A DNA stretch of 64,000 nucleotides from Phascolarctos cinereus (lineage: Eukaryota > Chordata > Mammalia > Diprotodontia > Phascolarctidae), in assembly GCF_002099425.1 (NCBI RefSeq), contig NW_018343982.1:10017501-10081500 (forward strand). The letters run 5' to 3'. The notes below the pieces were generated by a model. The model worked only from the letters and a program-made list of their open reading frames with translations, was not told the DNA's origin and ran no database searches. Numbering within the stretch: the stretch's first letter is position 1; each line of letters starts with the position of its first letter. Below, piece by piece: positions 11,779-24,170 of the stretch. Both the position numbers and the translations under genes were made by a program.

Positions 11779-12475
11779 GCCCTTTGACCCAGCAATAGCC
11801 CTTCTAGGGCTGTATCCCAAAGAGATCATAAAAATGGGAAAAGGACCCACATGTACAAAAATATTTATAACAGCTCTTTTTGTGGTGGCAAAGAATTGGA
11901 AATTGAGGGGATACCCATCCATTGGGGAATGGCTGAACAAGTTATGGTATATAATTGTGACAGAATACTATTGTGCTATAAGAAATGATGAGCAAGCAGA
12001 CTTCAGAAAAACATGGAAAGACTCATATGGATTGATGCTGAATGAAATGAGCAAGAACCAGGAGAACATTGTACACAGTAACAGCCCATGTTGTGCGATG
12101 ACTAATTTTGATAGACTTGGCTCTTCTCAGCAATGCAAGTATCTAAGACATCTCTAAAAGTCTCATGATGGAAAATACTGTCCACATCCAGAGAAAGAAC
12201 TATGGAGTTTGAATGCAGATTGAAGCATACTATTTGCTCTTTTTCTTTTTTTTTTCTATTTTGTTTCTTTTTTCTTGTGGTTCCTCCTGTTGGTTCTAAT
12301 TGTTCTTTATGACATGACTAATGTGAAAATATGTTTAACAGGAATGTATATGTAGATCCTATATCATATTGCACACCATCGTGGTGAGGGATGCAGGGAA
12401 GGGGGGAAAGAAAATTTAAAAGTCAAAAGCTCATGGAAGTGAATGTTGAAAACTAAAAATAAATTAATTTTAAAA
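11779..12475 (+). mobile_element. L1 LINE 3' end (ORF2 C-terminus and 3' UTR)
   Basis: Codes a 107-residue open stretch from 11834 with TCTKIFITALFVVAKNWKLR, then LWYIIVTEYYCAIRNDE, the hallmark of the L1 ORF2 C-terminus (compare human MWHIYTMEYYAAIKNDE). The 3' UTR runs to 'aaaataaattaatttt' near 12470. Confidence 0.88.
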
Positions 12476-12589
12476 ATCCAATCTGGTCACAATGAATAAC
12501 TTTTGTGTATCTTAAATATTATATTAGGAAAGATGCTTTATGACCTTTGTTATTTTCCTCTGCTTTATTTCTCCCTGATTTGTACCAAG

Positions 12590-12705
12590 GAAGCCAGGTG
12601 ACTTCCTCTCTCTTGGCCTCAGTTTCCCCATCCACAAGATGTAGAGGTTGGACTGGATGACTTCTAAGATTCCTTCTAGCTCCAACTCCATGATCCTCTT
12701 ATCAA
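12590..12705 (+). mobile_element. MIR fragment
   Basis: 'ttggcctcagtttccccatc' and 'gttggactggatgacttcta' are the MIR 3' part. Confidence 0.65.
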
Positions 12706-13130
12706 AGAAAGCATAATACCACTGGTCAGTGTAGACAGGGAAATAATAATGGATGGCAGAGGGAAGAAAGAATTACTCAATTCTTATTTTGCTGCTATTA
12801 TAAAAATGGAAAGAGGACAGATTCTTAAAACTCTAGTGCAGTAAACTTGATGATCTTGATGCCTGGGAAAATTCCAAAATGTTACTCAATGGAAATGATC
12901 TTTGTACTGGGAAGGACAGAATAAAAATAGTTAAGAGAATTGAAACCCAAGATAAAGAGATAGTGAGAGTATAACCCTTGATGAATTCAAGTCAGTAGTC
13001 CCAGACAAATTATACCTGTCAGAGCTGTAGCAATAAAACCAGATCTTAGTAGGGGATAGTCTGGGGAAATGAATAAAAGCATCTGGTGAGCCCACACCAA
13101 AGCCCACCTCCTGAAAGTCTGAAACTAGCC
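12706..13130. other. Unassigned AT-rich sequence upstream of the L1
   Basis: No gene seen. It may be the 5' end of the L1 that follows or an older repeat; I cannot tell. Confidence 0.3.
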
Positions 13131-13829
13131 TGATTTCTGATATCTGGCCAACGGCTCTCATGCCATAGCAGAGAACAAAGCTAACTCCCATTTGGTGGTT
13201 GCACAAGAACACACAGACACAGACAGGGCCATGGCAAGCATCTTCATTGAGCCACTAAACAGAAGCAGTAGGAAGACAATTTGATGAAGGGGAAGGCCTT
13301 GGTTCCAGCTACCTCATCCAGAACTGTGGGATGGCAATAGCAAGTAACCCAGTCTACAGAGGAGATAGGGCACGGAAGGACCTGCCTATGCTATCCAAGA
13401 ATGTAAGAAGGAGTAAAGCTTGACCCCAACTCAAAATCCCAGTCCAGGAATTAAGACTGGAGGGGGGAAAAAGGTAGCAAAAGAAAATTATGAAGAAATT
13501 GAACAAATACTGTAGGTCAGGAAAAGCCCAAAGGGTAAACCCAGAAGAGAATACCTCAAAAATAAGTAAAAGTTGAACCTCATTTAAAGCAGTGGTTTGG
13601 GTACAAGGAATCCAAGAGTAGAAAGAAGAAAAGAAGGAAGAGAAAAACAATGAAATGTGAGCTTTTGAGGAAAAAATTGGAAAGAAAACAGTTTAGAACA
13701 GGAGGTAGAAAACATGGCCCAAGTAGTGAAAAACAGAATAAAACAATTCAATGATTGGAAGAGATAACAAGAAATATTAGGATAAAATCAAAAGATTGAA
13801 AAATTACAAGAATATGTAAGGTTATTGAA

Positions 13830-14320
13830 ATTTGTATCTTAAGTGACCCTATTGTCTTCAGTCTGACTTGTCCTCCCCAGCCTGTACTTGATAAAGGTTA
13901 ATCAGCCTGTTGGGAGATGAGTCAGCCAGTCTGCACATACTTTGATCCTGTTTCCTTATTCTTTTCATTTCCTGCTATTCAGCACATAGCTACTCGGGCT
14001 TTAGTCTCATCCTCCTTGCCCTTAATCTCATTTCCCATAATGTGGCAGTGGGGGATGAGCTGAGACCCAATGATCCTTACCATCCTGTAGACATATGCCT
14101 GTCAAGATTGTCTTGCTCTTACTACAGAAAGTTATCTTTAAAAGCAGCTAGGAGTTTGAGGTCTGCATTTGTCCCTAGTGTCCATCTCACCAATTTGTCT
14201 CAGCCTTGGTGTTTTTAAATAAACTCCTTTTAATTTTCTCTGAGTTGCTTCATTTTTGAAGGCAAAGGCCCAAAGATTTTCTTTTAACGGAGTGTCCCCT
14301 ACCAAAAACAAATGACCTGT
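13830..14320 (+). mobile_element. Probable solo LTR of a retrovirus-like element (fossil)
   Basis: A roughly 470-bp non-L1 block inside L1 ORF1, with a poly(A) signal in 'tttttaaataaactccttt' near 14215 and a T-rich stretch after it, as in gammaretrovirus-type LTRs. No internal region accompanies it. Exact ends and target duplication were not resolved. Confidence 0.45.
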
Positions 14321-17197
14321 AAAAAAAGGTTTGGGAGAGATTATTCAGGAATGACTGAACCCCTGAAAACTGACCACACAAAAAACTTGGATAATATGTT
14401 TCGATAAATCATAAAACAAAACCAGATCTATTAGCTCCAGAGGGCAAAGTCAATTTTGAAAGAATACACCAGTCACCCTCTGAAGGAAACTCCAAATCGC
14501 CAAGAATGTCACAGTTGAAATCTAGAGCTTCTACTTCAAAGAAAAATATACTGCAAAGAAAGCAGAAAAAAAAAATAAAATTCAAGTAACAAAGATCTAT
14601 AGTCAGTATCACAGAGGAGTGTGTTAAAAGTACTAGAAAGAAGAGGAATTCTTGGAATACACACTCTATAAAGCAAAATATAAAGACTTCTAGCCAAGAG
14701 AAATATAACCTGTAAAACTGTGTATAGTCTTATGGGGAGAAATTGATCTTTAATTAGAATAAAGGACTTTCAAGAATTCCTCTTGAAAAGACCAGAGCTA
14801 AGTAGAATCTTTGAAATGCAAATGCAAGAAACAAGATAAATGTAGTATTTACATTTTAATAGAGTCAAAAGAGACAAATATCCCTTTAGAACTGAGCTGA
14901 GCAGTCACCAAAGCACAAAAAGAATAAAGAAAGAAAAATTCAAGGCCTGAGTATGGTTTTATTCTGCTTTATTTTTAAGAAAGATAAGAGAAGGTAGGAG
15001 GAAAGAAGTACATTAGAGGAAAAATGAAGGAGATACAGGGGAAGACTTATTGTTTCTGCTAATTGGGATATGCCAGAAGATTAAACAAACGTGGAGGAGG
15101 GGGTGGACAAATTAGGTGTCTCATGAACCTCTCTTATCTGAAATGGGCAAAATAAGTTTGAACATGTTCTATTCCCCAACCCACCCTACTCTGGACTGGG
15201 TGAAGAAAAGAGAGATGAATAGAATGAGACCATTTCAATTTTAGATCACTAGAGTTGAACCCATCCCTCACCCCCTCTTTCTGTGTAAAGAGGTGTTCCA
15301 GGAGCAAAGAAAGGAAAAATTGTGAGGATATAGTTGAGGGAAAAAGACAACAGTCACAATTAAGAATGTAATGCCAATTAACATCCATTAAATTGGAAGA
15401 GATAGCAGAATAGATTAAAAAACAGAAGCCAAAAATGTATTGTTTAGAAGAAATGCATCTGAAACATTCACACAATTAAAATGAGGATTGGAACAAAATT
15501 TATTATGCCTCAGGCAATTAAAAAAAATCAGGGTGGTAATCATGGTCTCAAAAAGGTCAACAGTAAATATAGACATTGTATAAAGAGAAAATCGGGGAAG
15601 ATATTAAACTGATAAACAAAAGTAGAAGCTTTACAAAAACTAATAAAATAAACAAAATCAGCTAATTTTGCTTTTTAAAAGAGGGAAACTAAATTACCAT
15701 ATGCCAGAAAGAAAATTCTTCATCTTCACTCCAGATGAAGAACAAATAACAGACGTTATTAGAAACTTTTGTCTAATTCTATGCCAACAAAACCAATATA
15801 TAAATGGATAAATATTTACAAAAAATAAAAATATTCATATTAACAGAACAAGAAATTGAAAATTTGAATAACTCAATCTCAGAAAAAGAAATTTAACAAG
15901 CTATAAATAAAAAAAAATTTCGGGCCCAGATGAATTTATAATTTAATTCTATCTAATATTCAAAAAACAGTTGACTCTAATATTGTATAAATTATGCACA
16001 AAAATAAAGAAGGAATCCTACAAAACAACTTATATGAGACAAATATGGTTCTGATACTTAAACCAGGAAGAGATAAAGAAAAGAGAGGAAACTATATAAA
16101 CAATGTCTCTAACAAATATCAATGTAAAAGTATTGAATAAAATATTAGCAGAAAGGCCACAACATATTAAAAACATAATGTACGATGACCAGGTTGGTTT
16201 TATGCCAGAAACGTGGGGTTAGTTCAAAAATTATGCTCATAATATATCATATAAATAACCACAAAATTAAAATCCCATCATTATGTCAGTAGATGCAGAA
16301 AAGACCTTTGATGAAATATAAAACCTATTTATGTTAATAACTTTTAAAAGCATGGAACTTTTTAAAACAGAGTAAACAGTGTCTATCTAAAACCAAGAGC
16401 TAGCATTGTCTGTGCTCTAGAAATCCTAAAGGCTGTCCAATGAGATTAGAGATAAAGCAGTGATGCCCATTATCACTAACATTATTTGAGATAGTTCTAG
16501 AAAAGAGAGCAACTGTGACGCAACATGAGAAGGGATAACCAAAGGCAAAGAAATAAAACTATCAGTGTTTACAGATAATATAATGGTATAATTAAAGAAG
16601 CCTAGAGAGTCAACTGAAAAATAATTTAAACAATAATTTCAGTAAAGTAGCAGGATAAAAAATATACTCATAAAAATTATTAGCTTTTCTATATATTACC
16701 AACAAAAGTAAGTAGGAAGAGACAGAAAAAGAAATCCCATTCAGAGTCACTGCAGAATGTATAAAAGAGCTAGTAGTCCATCTACTAAAATATGTATGGG
16801 AATTCTAACTACAAAACACTTTCTAGAAATAAAAGAAGATAAATAATTTGCAGGTATATCAATTGTTCATTGTTGGGCTGTCTAATACATTTAAAATGAA
16901 AATATTACCTAAATTAATTTACAAGTCTAGAGCTATACCAATCAAAGCACCAAAGGGTTATTTTCTGAACTAGACAACATGATGATAAAATTCGTCTGGA
17001 GGAACAAAAAAATCCCAAAGGAGTTTTGTTTTGTTTTGTTAAGTGGAAAAGAAGGAGGTTTAGCACTCCTGGATCTCAGATTATATGCCAAAGCAGTAAT
17101 CAGCAAAACTATTTGGTAGGGTCTAGAAATTGAAAAATTGATCAATGGAACAGGTTAGGTAAACAAGAAACAAAAGTAAATCAAACATAGTAATATG

Positions 17198-17440
17198 TTG
17201 TTGTTTTGTCAGTCATGTCTGACTCTTTGTGACCCTATTTGGGGTTTTTTTGGCAAAGATACTGAAGTGGTTTGCCATTTCCTTCTCCAGCTCATTTTAT
17301 AAATGAGGAGACTGAGACAAACAGGGTTAAGTGACTTGCCCGGGATCACACATTTAGTAAGTGTCTGAGACCATGTTTGAACTCAGGTCCTCCTGACTCT
17401 AGGGTCTGTGTTCTATCCACTGCATCACCGAGCTGCCTCA
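17198..17440 (-). mobile_element. WSINE-type SINE, long form
   Basis: 'ttgttgttttgtcagtcatg', 'ttttttggcaaagatactga' and reversed head 'ccactgcatcaccgagctgc'. Inserted in the older L1. Confidence 0.88.
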
Positions 17441-17749
17441 GTAGTATAGAGTGGTCTAAACCCAAAGACATCCATTACTATGGTGCTATCTATTTGACAA
17501 AGTCTGCTAGTAGAAAGGGAAAGCAGTCCAGCAGAAATTAAATTTAGGCCAATACCTCACAATAGCACAATAAACTCCTAAAAATGAAAGGTCATGTTAT
17601 AAGCTAAAGGAGCAGGAAAGGATATATTTTTCATCACTACAGCTAGTAGAAGAGCTCTTGACTAAACAAGGGATAGAGATAATCATAAAAGATGAAATGA
17701 ATAATTTTAATACATCATATTGAAAAGCTTTTGCATAAGCAAAACCAGT

Positions 17750-19590
17750 ATGTATATAGGATCAACAAAACCCAGGAGGGAGATATTGAAAGAGAATTCC
17801 CATTTAAAATAACAGAAAACAGTATAAAATATTTGGGACTCTACCTCCCAAGACAAACACTGGAACTATATGAACACAATTTCAAAACATTTTTCACACA
17901 AATAAAGACAAATATAAAAATTGGAAAAATATTAAGTGCCCATGGGTAGGCTGAACCAATATAATAGAAACAACAATTCTGCCCAAATTAATTTACTTAG
18001 TCCATACCATACCGATCAAACCAACAATGAATTATTTTATAGAGACAGAAAAAAATAATAACAAAATTCATCTGGGAACAAAAGATCAAGAAAATTAAAG
18101 GAATCAATTTCAAAAATGTGAAGGAAAGGGACCTAGAAGTACAAAATTTCGAGCTACGTTTCAAAGTGGTTGTCATCAAAACAGTTTGGCACTGGATAAG
18201 AAACAGAGTGGTTGATCAGTGAAGTAGATTAGATACAGAATACACAGAAGAAAATGAGCATGGTAAACTAATATTTGCTAAACCCAAAGATCCCATATAT
18301 TGGGAAAAGAACTCACTATTTGACAAAAACTTCTGGGAAAACTGGAAAGTGGTTTGGCAAAACCTAGGCATAGATCGACATCTCATGCCATATACCAAGA
18401 TAAATTCAAAATGGATACATGATTTAGATAAAAAGGGATATTGTAAGCAAATTGAGGGAGCATGGAATAAATTACCTGTCAAATCTATGGATAGGGGAAG
18501 AGTTCATGACCAAAAGAGAGACAGAGAGGTTCACAAGAGGTTTTTATTACAAAAAAAATTAAAGTTTTTGCACAAACAAAACCAATGCAGCCAAAATTAG
18601 AATAAAAGCAAGAAACTGGTTGGGGAAATTTACAGCAAATTTCTCACATTAAAAACCTCATTCTCAAAAAAATATAGAGAACTGAGCCAAATATATAAAA
18701 ATAAGAGTTAAAAGATAGGAACAAGCAGTTTTTAGAGAAAGAAATCAAAACTATCAATACTTGTAAAATATCTACATCAGTAATAATTCGAGAAATACAA
18801 ATGAAAACAACTCTGAGGTATTAGATTGGCTAACATGACAGAAAAATAAAATGACAAATGCTGGAGGGGATGTGGAAAAATTGGAACACTAATGCATCAT
18901 TGGTGGATCTGTCCAACCATTCTGGAGAATAATTTGGAACTATGCCGAAAGGGCTATAAAATTACATGTCTTTTGACTCAGCAATACCGACAAGAAGTCT
19001 ATACCCCACAAAAATCAAAGGAAAAGGAAGAAATATGTACAAAAATATTAATAGCAGCTCTCCCTATGGTAGCAAAGCATTGGAAACTGAGGGGATGCCC
19101 ATCAACTGGGGAATAGCTGAACAAGTTATAGTACATAAATATGATTGAATCCGAGAGTGCTGTAAGAAAAGATAAGGCAATGATTTTAGAAAAATCTGGG
19201 AAAACTTATATGAACTGATACAAAATTAAGTGAGCAGAACCAGGAGAACAATCTATACTATAACAGCAATATTGTAAAGATGATCAGTTGTGACTTAGTA
19301 ACTCTGATCAATACAATAATCAACCACAATTCTAAAAGACTCATGATGTAAAATGCTATTCACCTTCGGATATAAAACTGATGGACTTAGAGTATAGATT
19401 GAAGTGTTTTTTTCTTTATTTATTTTTCTTGGTTTTGTTTTTAGAAGACGGCTAATGTGAAAATATGTTTTGCATGGCTTCACATGTATAATGGATATCA
19501 TATTTCTTTCTTTCTCAATAGGTGGGGGAGGAAGAGAATTTGAACTGAAAATAAAAATAAAATTTTAAAATAAAAATAATTTTAAAAAAT
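17750..19590 (+). mobile_element. Second L1 LINE, 5'-truncated, nested in the first
   Basis: Begins inside ORF2 (DIEREFPFKITENSIKYLGL from about 17780), passes the thumb and C-terminal parts and ends in the 3' UTR with 'ataaaattttaaaataaaaa'. The interrupted host L1 reads 'gcaaaaccagta' on the left and 'caatgtggttagaattataa' on the right, matching the uninterrupted order inside the nested copy at 18580-18600. Many frame breaks. Confidence 0.8.
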
Positions 19591-19844
19591 CAATGTGGTT
19601 AGAATTATAAAGGAATTTAACTGGGGAAAATATTTATGGCAAATTTCTCTGATAAAGGCCTGATATCCAACATGTATAGTGAACTGATACAAATATTTGA
19701 CAAAATAGCCATTCCTCAATAGATAAATGACCAAATGATAAGAATAAACAGCTCTCAAAGGAAAACAAGCAAGCTATCAATAGCATTTTTTCTCTAAACC
19801 ATTAATACTAAAAGAGACACAAATTAAAATAACTCTGATTCCCA

Positions 19845-19960
19845 GCCCCACCTCCACCAGTCATTAGTTGTGTGACCTTGGGCACATCTTTTGGCCTTGG
19901 TAAGATTTCACCTTTGAGTAAGCTGACGTCTTAAAACCCTACCCAGCTCTAAGATCCTTT
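19845..19960 (+). mobile_element. MIR fragment
   Basis: 'cattagttgtgtgaccttgg' followed by a diverged 3' half. Confidence 0.6.
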
Positions 19961-20713
19961 AACTCTGCAATCTGGAGGGCTGAGGGGACTTCCTTTCAAA
20001 TCACTGACAAGATGATAGGAATCTGGAAGTGGTGATAGCGTCATTCTGAAAAGGGGGCTCTCGCGGCTCATGCTGTTGACTCTCATCTTTGGGAATTTCT
20101 GGAGTCCAAACAAAAGGAGATTGTTCCTGCTGAGGGTTAAGGTCATTAGACAAGATATTTCCTCAATAAAGTAATAAGGCATTTCTTTGTTGTTCCAGAT
20201 ACCTGTAGGTAGGTTGGTGCCTATTTGGGTGTGGAGACATGCCAGTCAGAAATTTAAAAGGAATTTTCTGGAAATGGTAAGAGCTGATGTGTCTGCCAAC
20301 TTGGCAAGTGAAACAGGAAAATTCTTATCATCTTAAAGAGGTCATGATGATTGTGTTGATCCCAGGAAGTGCCAACCTGAGTCAATATGAGCCAGGGCAC
20401 CAAAGCAAAATCTTGGTTTGGCTTTGTGTATTTTCAGGTCAGGTTTGAAAAAGAAACAGAAGTATCCGCAGAACCTTAAGCAGACACATGGATGAGTTTG
20501 TACAGGCAATATCTTTTCCGGACAAGATCAGAAAGTGGCTGAAACTTCTCAGCTTCTTGGATCTTTCCTATCTGAGTTTTCTTCCTATACCAATGGCCCA
20601 TTGGCACTGCTCCCCCTGTTTCCCCTCAGGATCCGCCCCCATGTTCGACCTCAGATCTCTTCTCATACTAAAGTCTCAGTGTTAAGACAATTACCTGGAG
20701 CTATTTAGCCTCT
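19960..20713. other. Intergenic, nothing recognised
   Basis: Contains ORFs up to 77 codons on the minus strand and 65 on the plus strand, with no recognisable protein. No repeat family identified. Confidence 0.35.
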
Positions 20714-20960
20714 GGACAGCTAGGTAGCATAGTAGCTGAAGTGCTGGTCCTGGAATCAGGAAGACCTGAGTTCGAATCTGGCCTCAGACATTACTAGCTG
20801 TGTGATCCTGGAAAAGTTTCTTAACCCTGTTTGCCTCAATTTCCTCATCTGTAAAATGAGCTAGAGAAGGAAATGGCAAGCTGCTCTAGTATCTCTGCCA
20901 AGAAAACTCCAAATGGGGTCACAAAAAGTTAGACACAACTGAAATGACTGAACAACAAAT
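20714..20960 (+). mobile_element. WSINE-type SINE, long form
   Basis: 'ggacagctaggtagcatagt' head to 'gaaatgactgaacaacaaat' tail, almost full length. Confidence 0.9.
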
Positions 20961-22690
20961 ATGACAGACACTGTGCTAAGCACTGGAAATGCAAAAAACC
21001 CACAGAATTAGGAACAAGATTCAGACCTCAGTTTCTCTTGACATCAAATTCAATGCTCCTTCCATCTCACCAGGTTCCCTCTACAGCAAAAAAAAAAAAA
21101 ATTCATTACCCTGGGACAAACCTAGTAATGAGTAATGAATTTAGCTAGCTAGTCTGGTCTTTGGACAATAGACGTATAGTGAATCAATCACTGGGCCAAT
21201 TCTTAATGAAATTTCAGACTAAAAGAGGGAAGTAACAGAGCCACATTTGTAGGTTAAGTTCTCATGGGACAAGGTTCAAGGTCTTCACTGGGTTATCCAT
21301 TCCTCAAACCACAGCTCAGCAGCCTTTGTGTTATCTGTTTATTTTTATTCTGGTCAGCCAGAATATGCAATTAAACAATTCATAAATGTCAAGGCAAAGT
21401 CTTTTATTGAAATAGCACAGTAAAAACAATAGCAATGCAATATCTCCCCCCATAGACCTGGGACACTTTCCCACAAAGACACTGCCCATGACATTGAGAA
21501 AATTAGACACATCTAGAGTTCACAAGTGGAAAGTCACACATATATGGCCAAAGCATGTGGAACGAAGGACAATTCCTACTGAAGCAACAGAGGCCTTGAT
21601 GACCTTGCACTTCTCCTGAGACTCGACCCAGCTGTATGGTACCAGATGCTACTCTGACAGATGCTTGTTCATTGATTTCAGCTTTGGACATACTCGAACT
21701 CCTGGCCTGACCTACTTCTCTGCAGTTTCAGAAAGAACAAGAGGTCTTACCTTAGAACCATTAGGAGTCTCAGCTCTGGGGCCTACCATTTCTCAAGCAG
21801 GATCCCAGTTCCAGGTGCCAAACTCATAACATCTTTCTTTGATTTGAATAGACTCCTTGTTATGTGCCTCTACCACAAGACACTACTGACCATGAGGGTG
21901 GAGAGGAAAGAGAAAGCCCCTTCTGATGGGAGTGGGGATCTGGTTCACTCTCCAAGAAGTGCAAGGTAAAAGGTAAAGAGCAAACTCTTCAATGGTGGAG
22001 TCCTTCCTTCATATTTTGTCAAATGACTCCACAAACCAATTCCTCTGCTCTTCAGTTCTCACCAATGCAATCCATGGGCCCAAGACCAAATCTCTTGTTT
22101 CTGCCATCTCTGTCTGAGTATCCCTGCTCTTTTGAATGTAACTGGTCTAATCAAAGTCTGAAAGGGACACACCTTTACAAGGTAAAAATGGGATCAAGTC
22201 TGAAAGATAAAACCTTATATTCCATTATCTCTGTACCCTGCCACCTTTCATCCTGTAATTTTACCAGTAGATTCGGGATATTCAGTTGTTCTGAGACCCC
22301 TGACAAAACCCCTACTATACCTTCACTGGTTAGGTCTCTACATCTTTTCCAAAAGTGGCATATTGAAGCAATTAACTAGATAGTTAAAGTCAAAATAAAT
22401 GGATCTCTTACTATTCTTGGCCAAAAAGAAAATAGAAATATAGTAGAGAATGTTTGTTCAATCTAATTAAAAAGTTACATCGTAGACCTAGAGAAACAAT
22501 TATGGAACCACATTCAGGAATGTTTTATTTTCTTTTTTAAATTAAAAAATTAAAAATTAGAAATTAAATTTCTAATTTCTGTCCCTGGCACCCAATAACC
22601 AACAAAGTCACAAATGCTACTTAAATTCATCTTGACTAAAGTTGTCAAATGAAAGGAACTATCACAGTGTGAAAGCCTAAGACAAATGAC
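20961..22690. other. Upstream flank, unclassified; possible minus-strand LTR-like 3' end
   Basis: On the minus strand an AATAAA lies near 21405, just before 'gactttgccttgacattt', with open but unrecognised sequence upstream (62 codons, 21503-21691). This could be the 3' part of an old LTR or of an unknown transcript. The 118-codon plus-strand ORF at 22023 has no likeness I know. Confidence 0.25.
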
Positions 22691-22860
22691 TTCTAATAAG
22701 CTATAATAATCATTCACATCTCTACAACTTTTTCATAGCTTGCAAAATGCTGAACTCATTTTTATTATCTTCCTGTGACAGTTGAGAAATTGAAACTCAG
22801 AGAGGTTAAAAGATTTACCCAAGATCCAGTAGCAAGTAGTGCTGAAACCAGGAATTTAAT
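22690..22860 (-). mobile_element. MIR/MAR fragment
   Basis: 'ttgagaaattgaaactcaga' and 'taaaagatttacccaagatc' on the reverse strand. Confidence 0.6.
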
Positions 22861-23038
22861 GTTAAATTTCTCTGGCTAGCCCCCATGCCTAAAATGCTCT
22901 CCCTTCTCAACTTCGATTACTGACCTCCCTGGCTTACTTTAAGTCTCAGCTAAAATTCTATCTTTTACTGGAAGTCTTCTCCAGCCTCTCTTAATTCTCA
23001 TGCTTTGCCTCTCCTAATTATTTCCTATTTATCTTGTA

Positions 23039-23282
23039 GGCAGCTAGGTGGCACAGTAGATAGAGCACCAGACCTGGAATCAGAAAGACTCATCTCCTGA
23101 GTTCAAATATGGCCTCAGACATTTAGTAGCTCTGTGACCCTGGGCAAGTCGTTTAATCCTGTTTGCCTCCGTTTCCTTATCTGTAAAATGAAAGAAGGAA
23201 ATTGCAAACCACTCAAATATCTTTGCCAAGAAAACCCCAAAAGGGGTCATGAAGAGTCAGACATGACTGAAAAATGACAGCA
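23039..23282 (+). mobile_element. WSINE-type SINE, long form
   Basis: Head 'ggcagctaggtggcacagta', tail 'catgactgaaaaatgacagc'. The microsatellite begins at its 3' end, so the SINE tail may have seeded it. Confidence 0.9.
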
Positions 23283-23455
23283 CATGTATGTATATTTGTT
23301 TCTATACGTATAGAAATACACATTTTGTATATGCATGTGTGTACATGTGTATATATATATACATGCATGTGTATATGTATATATATATATACATGCATGT
23401 GTATATGTATATATATATGTATATATATGTATATATATATGTATATATATATATG

Positions 23456-23487
<32 letters not shown>

Positions 23488-23491
23488 TACT
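23283..23491 (+). repeat. (TA/TG)n microsatellite, about 200 bp
   Basis: Alternating TATATG/TGTA units with 'catgcatgtgtata' higher-order copies. The overlapping ORFs on both strands (poly Tyr/Ile/His) are artefacts of this tract. Confidence 0.95.
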
Positions 23492-23633
23492 TGCTTTGCA
23501 TGTGTTTATTTATTTGCATGTCCTATAAGACTATAAGCTTCTTGAGGAAAGGGATTGCCTTTTGCCCCTCTCTGAATCCCCAGCACTTTACACGTGCCTA
23601 GCACATAGTAGGCATTTAATAAATGTTAATTGA

Positions 23634-23789
23634 GGGGCAGCTAGGTGGCACAGTGGATAGAGCTCCAGCCTTGGAGTCAGAAGGACTTGAGTTCAAATCT
23701 GGCCTCAGACACATAACATTTACTAGCTGTGTGACCCTAAGCAAGTCACTTAACCCTGATTGCCTCACCAAAAAGGCAAAAAAAAAAGG
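23634..23789 (+). mobile_element. WSINE-type SINE, short A-tailed form, with 16-bp target duplication
   Basis: Head 'gggcagctaggtggcacagt', end 'tgattgcctcaccaaaaagg' plus A-tail. Flanked by perfect direct repeats 'aataaatgttaattga' at 23618-23633 and 23790-23805. Inserted into the last bases of the L2 3' end. Confidence 0.95.
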
Positions 23790-23809
23790 AATAAATGTTA
23801 ATTGATTGT

Positions 23810-24170
23810 TCAATATTCCATAAACATTCATAAAGGACCTAATACATGGGAGGCACTGTGCTAGGTGCTGGAGATACAAAGACAAAAAACAAAACAGTCT
23901 TTACCCTCCAGGAATTTACAGTCAATGCAGTGGAAACACGTTCACAGGTAAGTAAAGGCAAAATACATTCAAAGGAAAATAAATTAATTTTGTTGGGGGA
24001 AGGCACTAACACCTAGGGAGAGGAGAGGATTAGGAAAGTCCTCATGTAGAAAAAGGACACAAGCTGAACCTTGCAGGAAACCAAGGAATCTCAGAGGCAA
24101 GGTGAGAGTGTGCTCTAAGCATGGGGCACAGCCGGGGCAAAGGGATAGAGGTGGCACCAGTCAATTTCAA
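23810..24170. mobile_element. Old interspersed repeat, probably CR1/L3-type
   Basis: 'aggcactgtgctaggtgctg', 'cctccaggaatttacagtca' and 'aaaaggacacaagctgaacc' belong to a wording that recurs at 36350-36680 and 43025-43380. Family assignment is uncertain. Confidence 0.5.

Larger units (their letters stand above)
13130..19840 (+). mobile_element. Decayed L1 LINE, interrupted by three later insertions
   Basis: 13.1-13.8 kb resembles L1 5' UTR/ORF1, and 14.3-15 kb continues ORF1. 15-17.2 kb is ORF2: 'ttttatgccagaaacg' and 'gatgcagaaaagacctttga' code the RT motifs VGFMPE and VDAEKTFDE. It is broken by an LTR-like block (13830-14320), a SINE (17198-17440) and a second L1 (17750-19590), and resumes at 19590 with 'ctggggaaaatatttatggc'. 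Both frames are wrecked by many stops and shifts. The left edge is uncertain. Confidence 0.75.
22880..23632 (+). mobile_element. L2 LINE 3' region, interrupted
   Basis: The left part, 'taagtctcagctaaaattct' to 'ttatttcctatttatcttgt', and the right part, 23525-23632, with 'aagcttcttgaggaaaggg' and 'cacatagtaggcatttaata', are one L2 3' end. A WSINE and an AT-rich microsatellite split it. Confidence 0.75.

Noticed and set aside
11834-12157. 107-codon ORF as a possible gene
   Set aside because: LWYIIVTEYYCAIRNDE marks it as the L1 ORF2 C-terminus; 5' part is missing.
23213-23601. Overlapping ORFs rich in Tyr, Ile, His and Cys on both strands
   Set aside because: TA/TG microsatellite read in different frames.
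1-24000. 3' exons of CASP7, the upstream neighbour in human
   Set aside because: I looked for the conserved caspase C-terminal exon and did not find it. The neighbour is probably outside the window.
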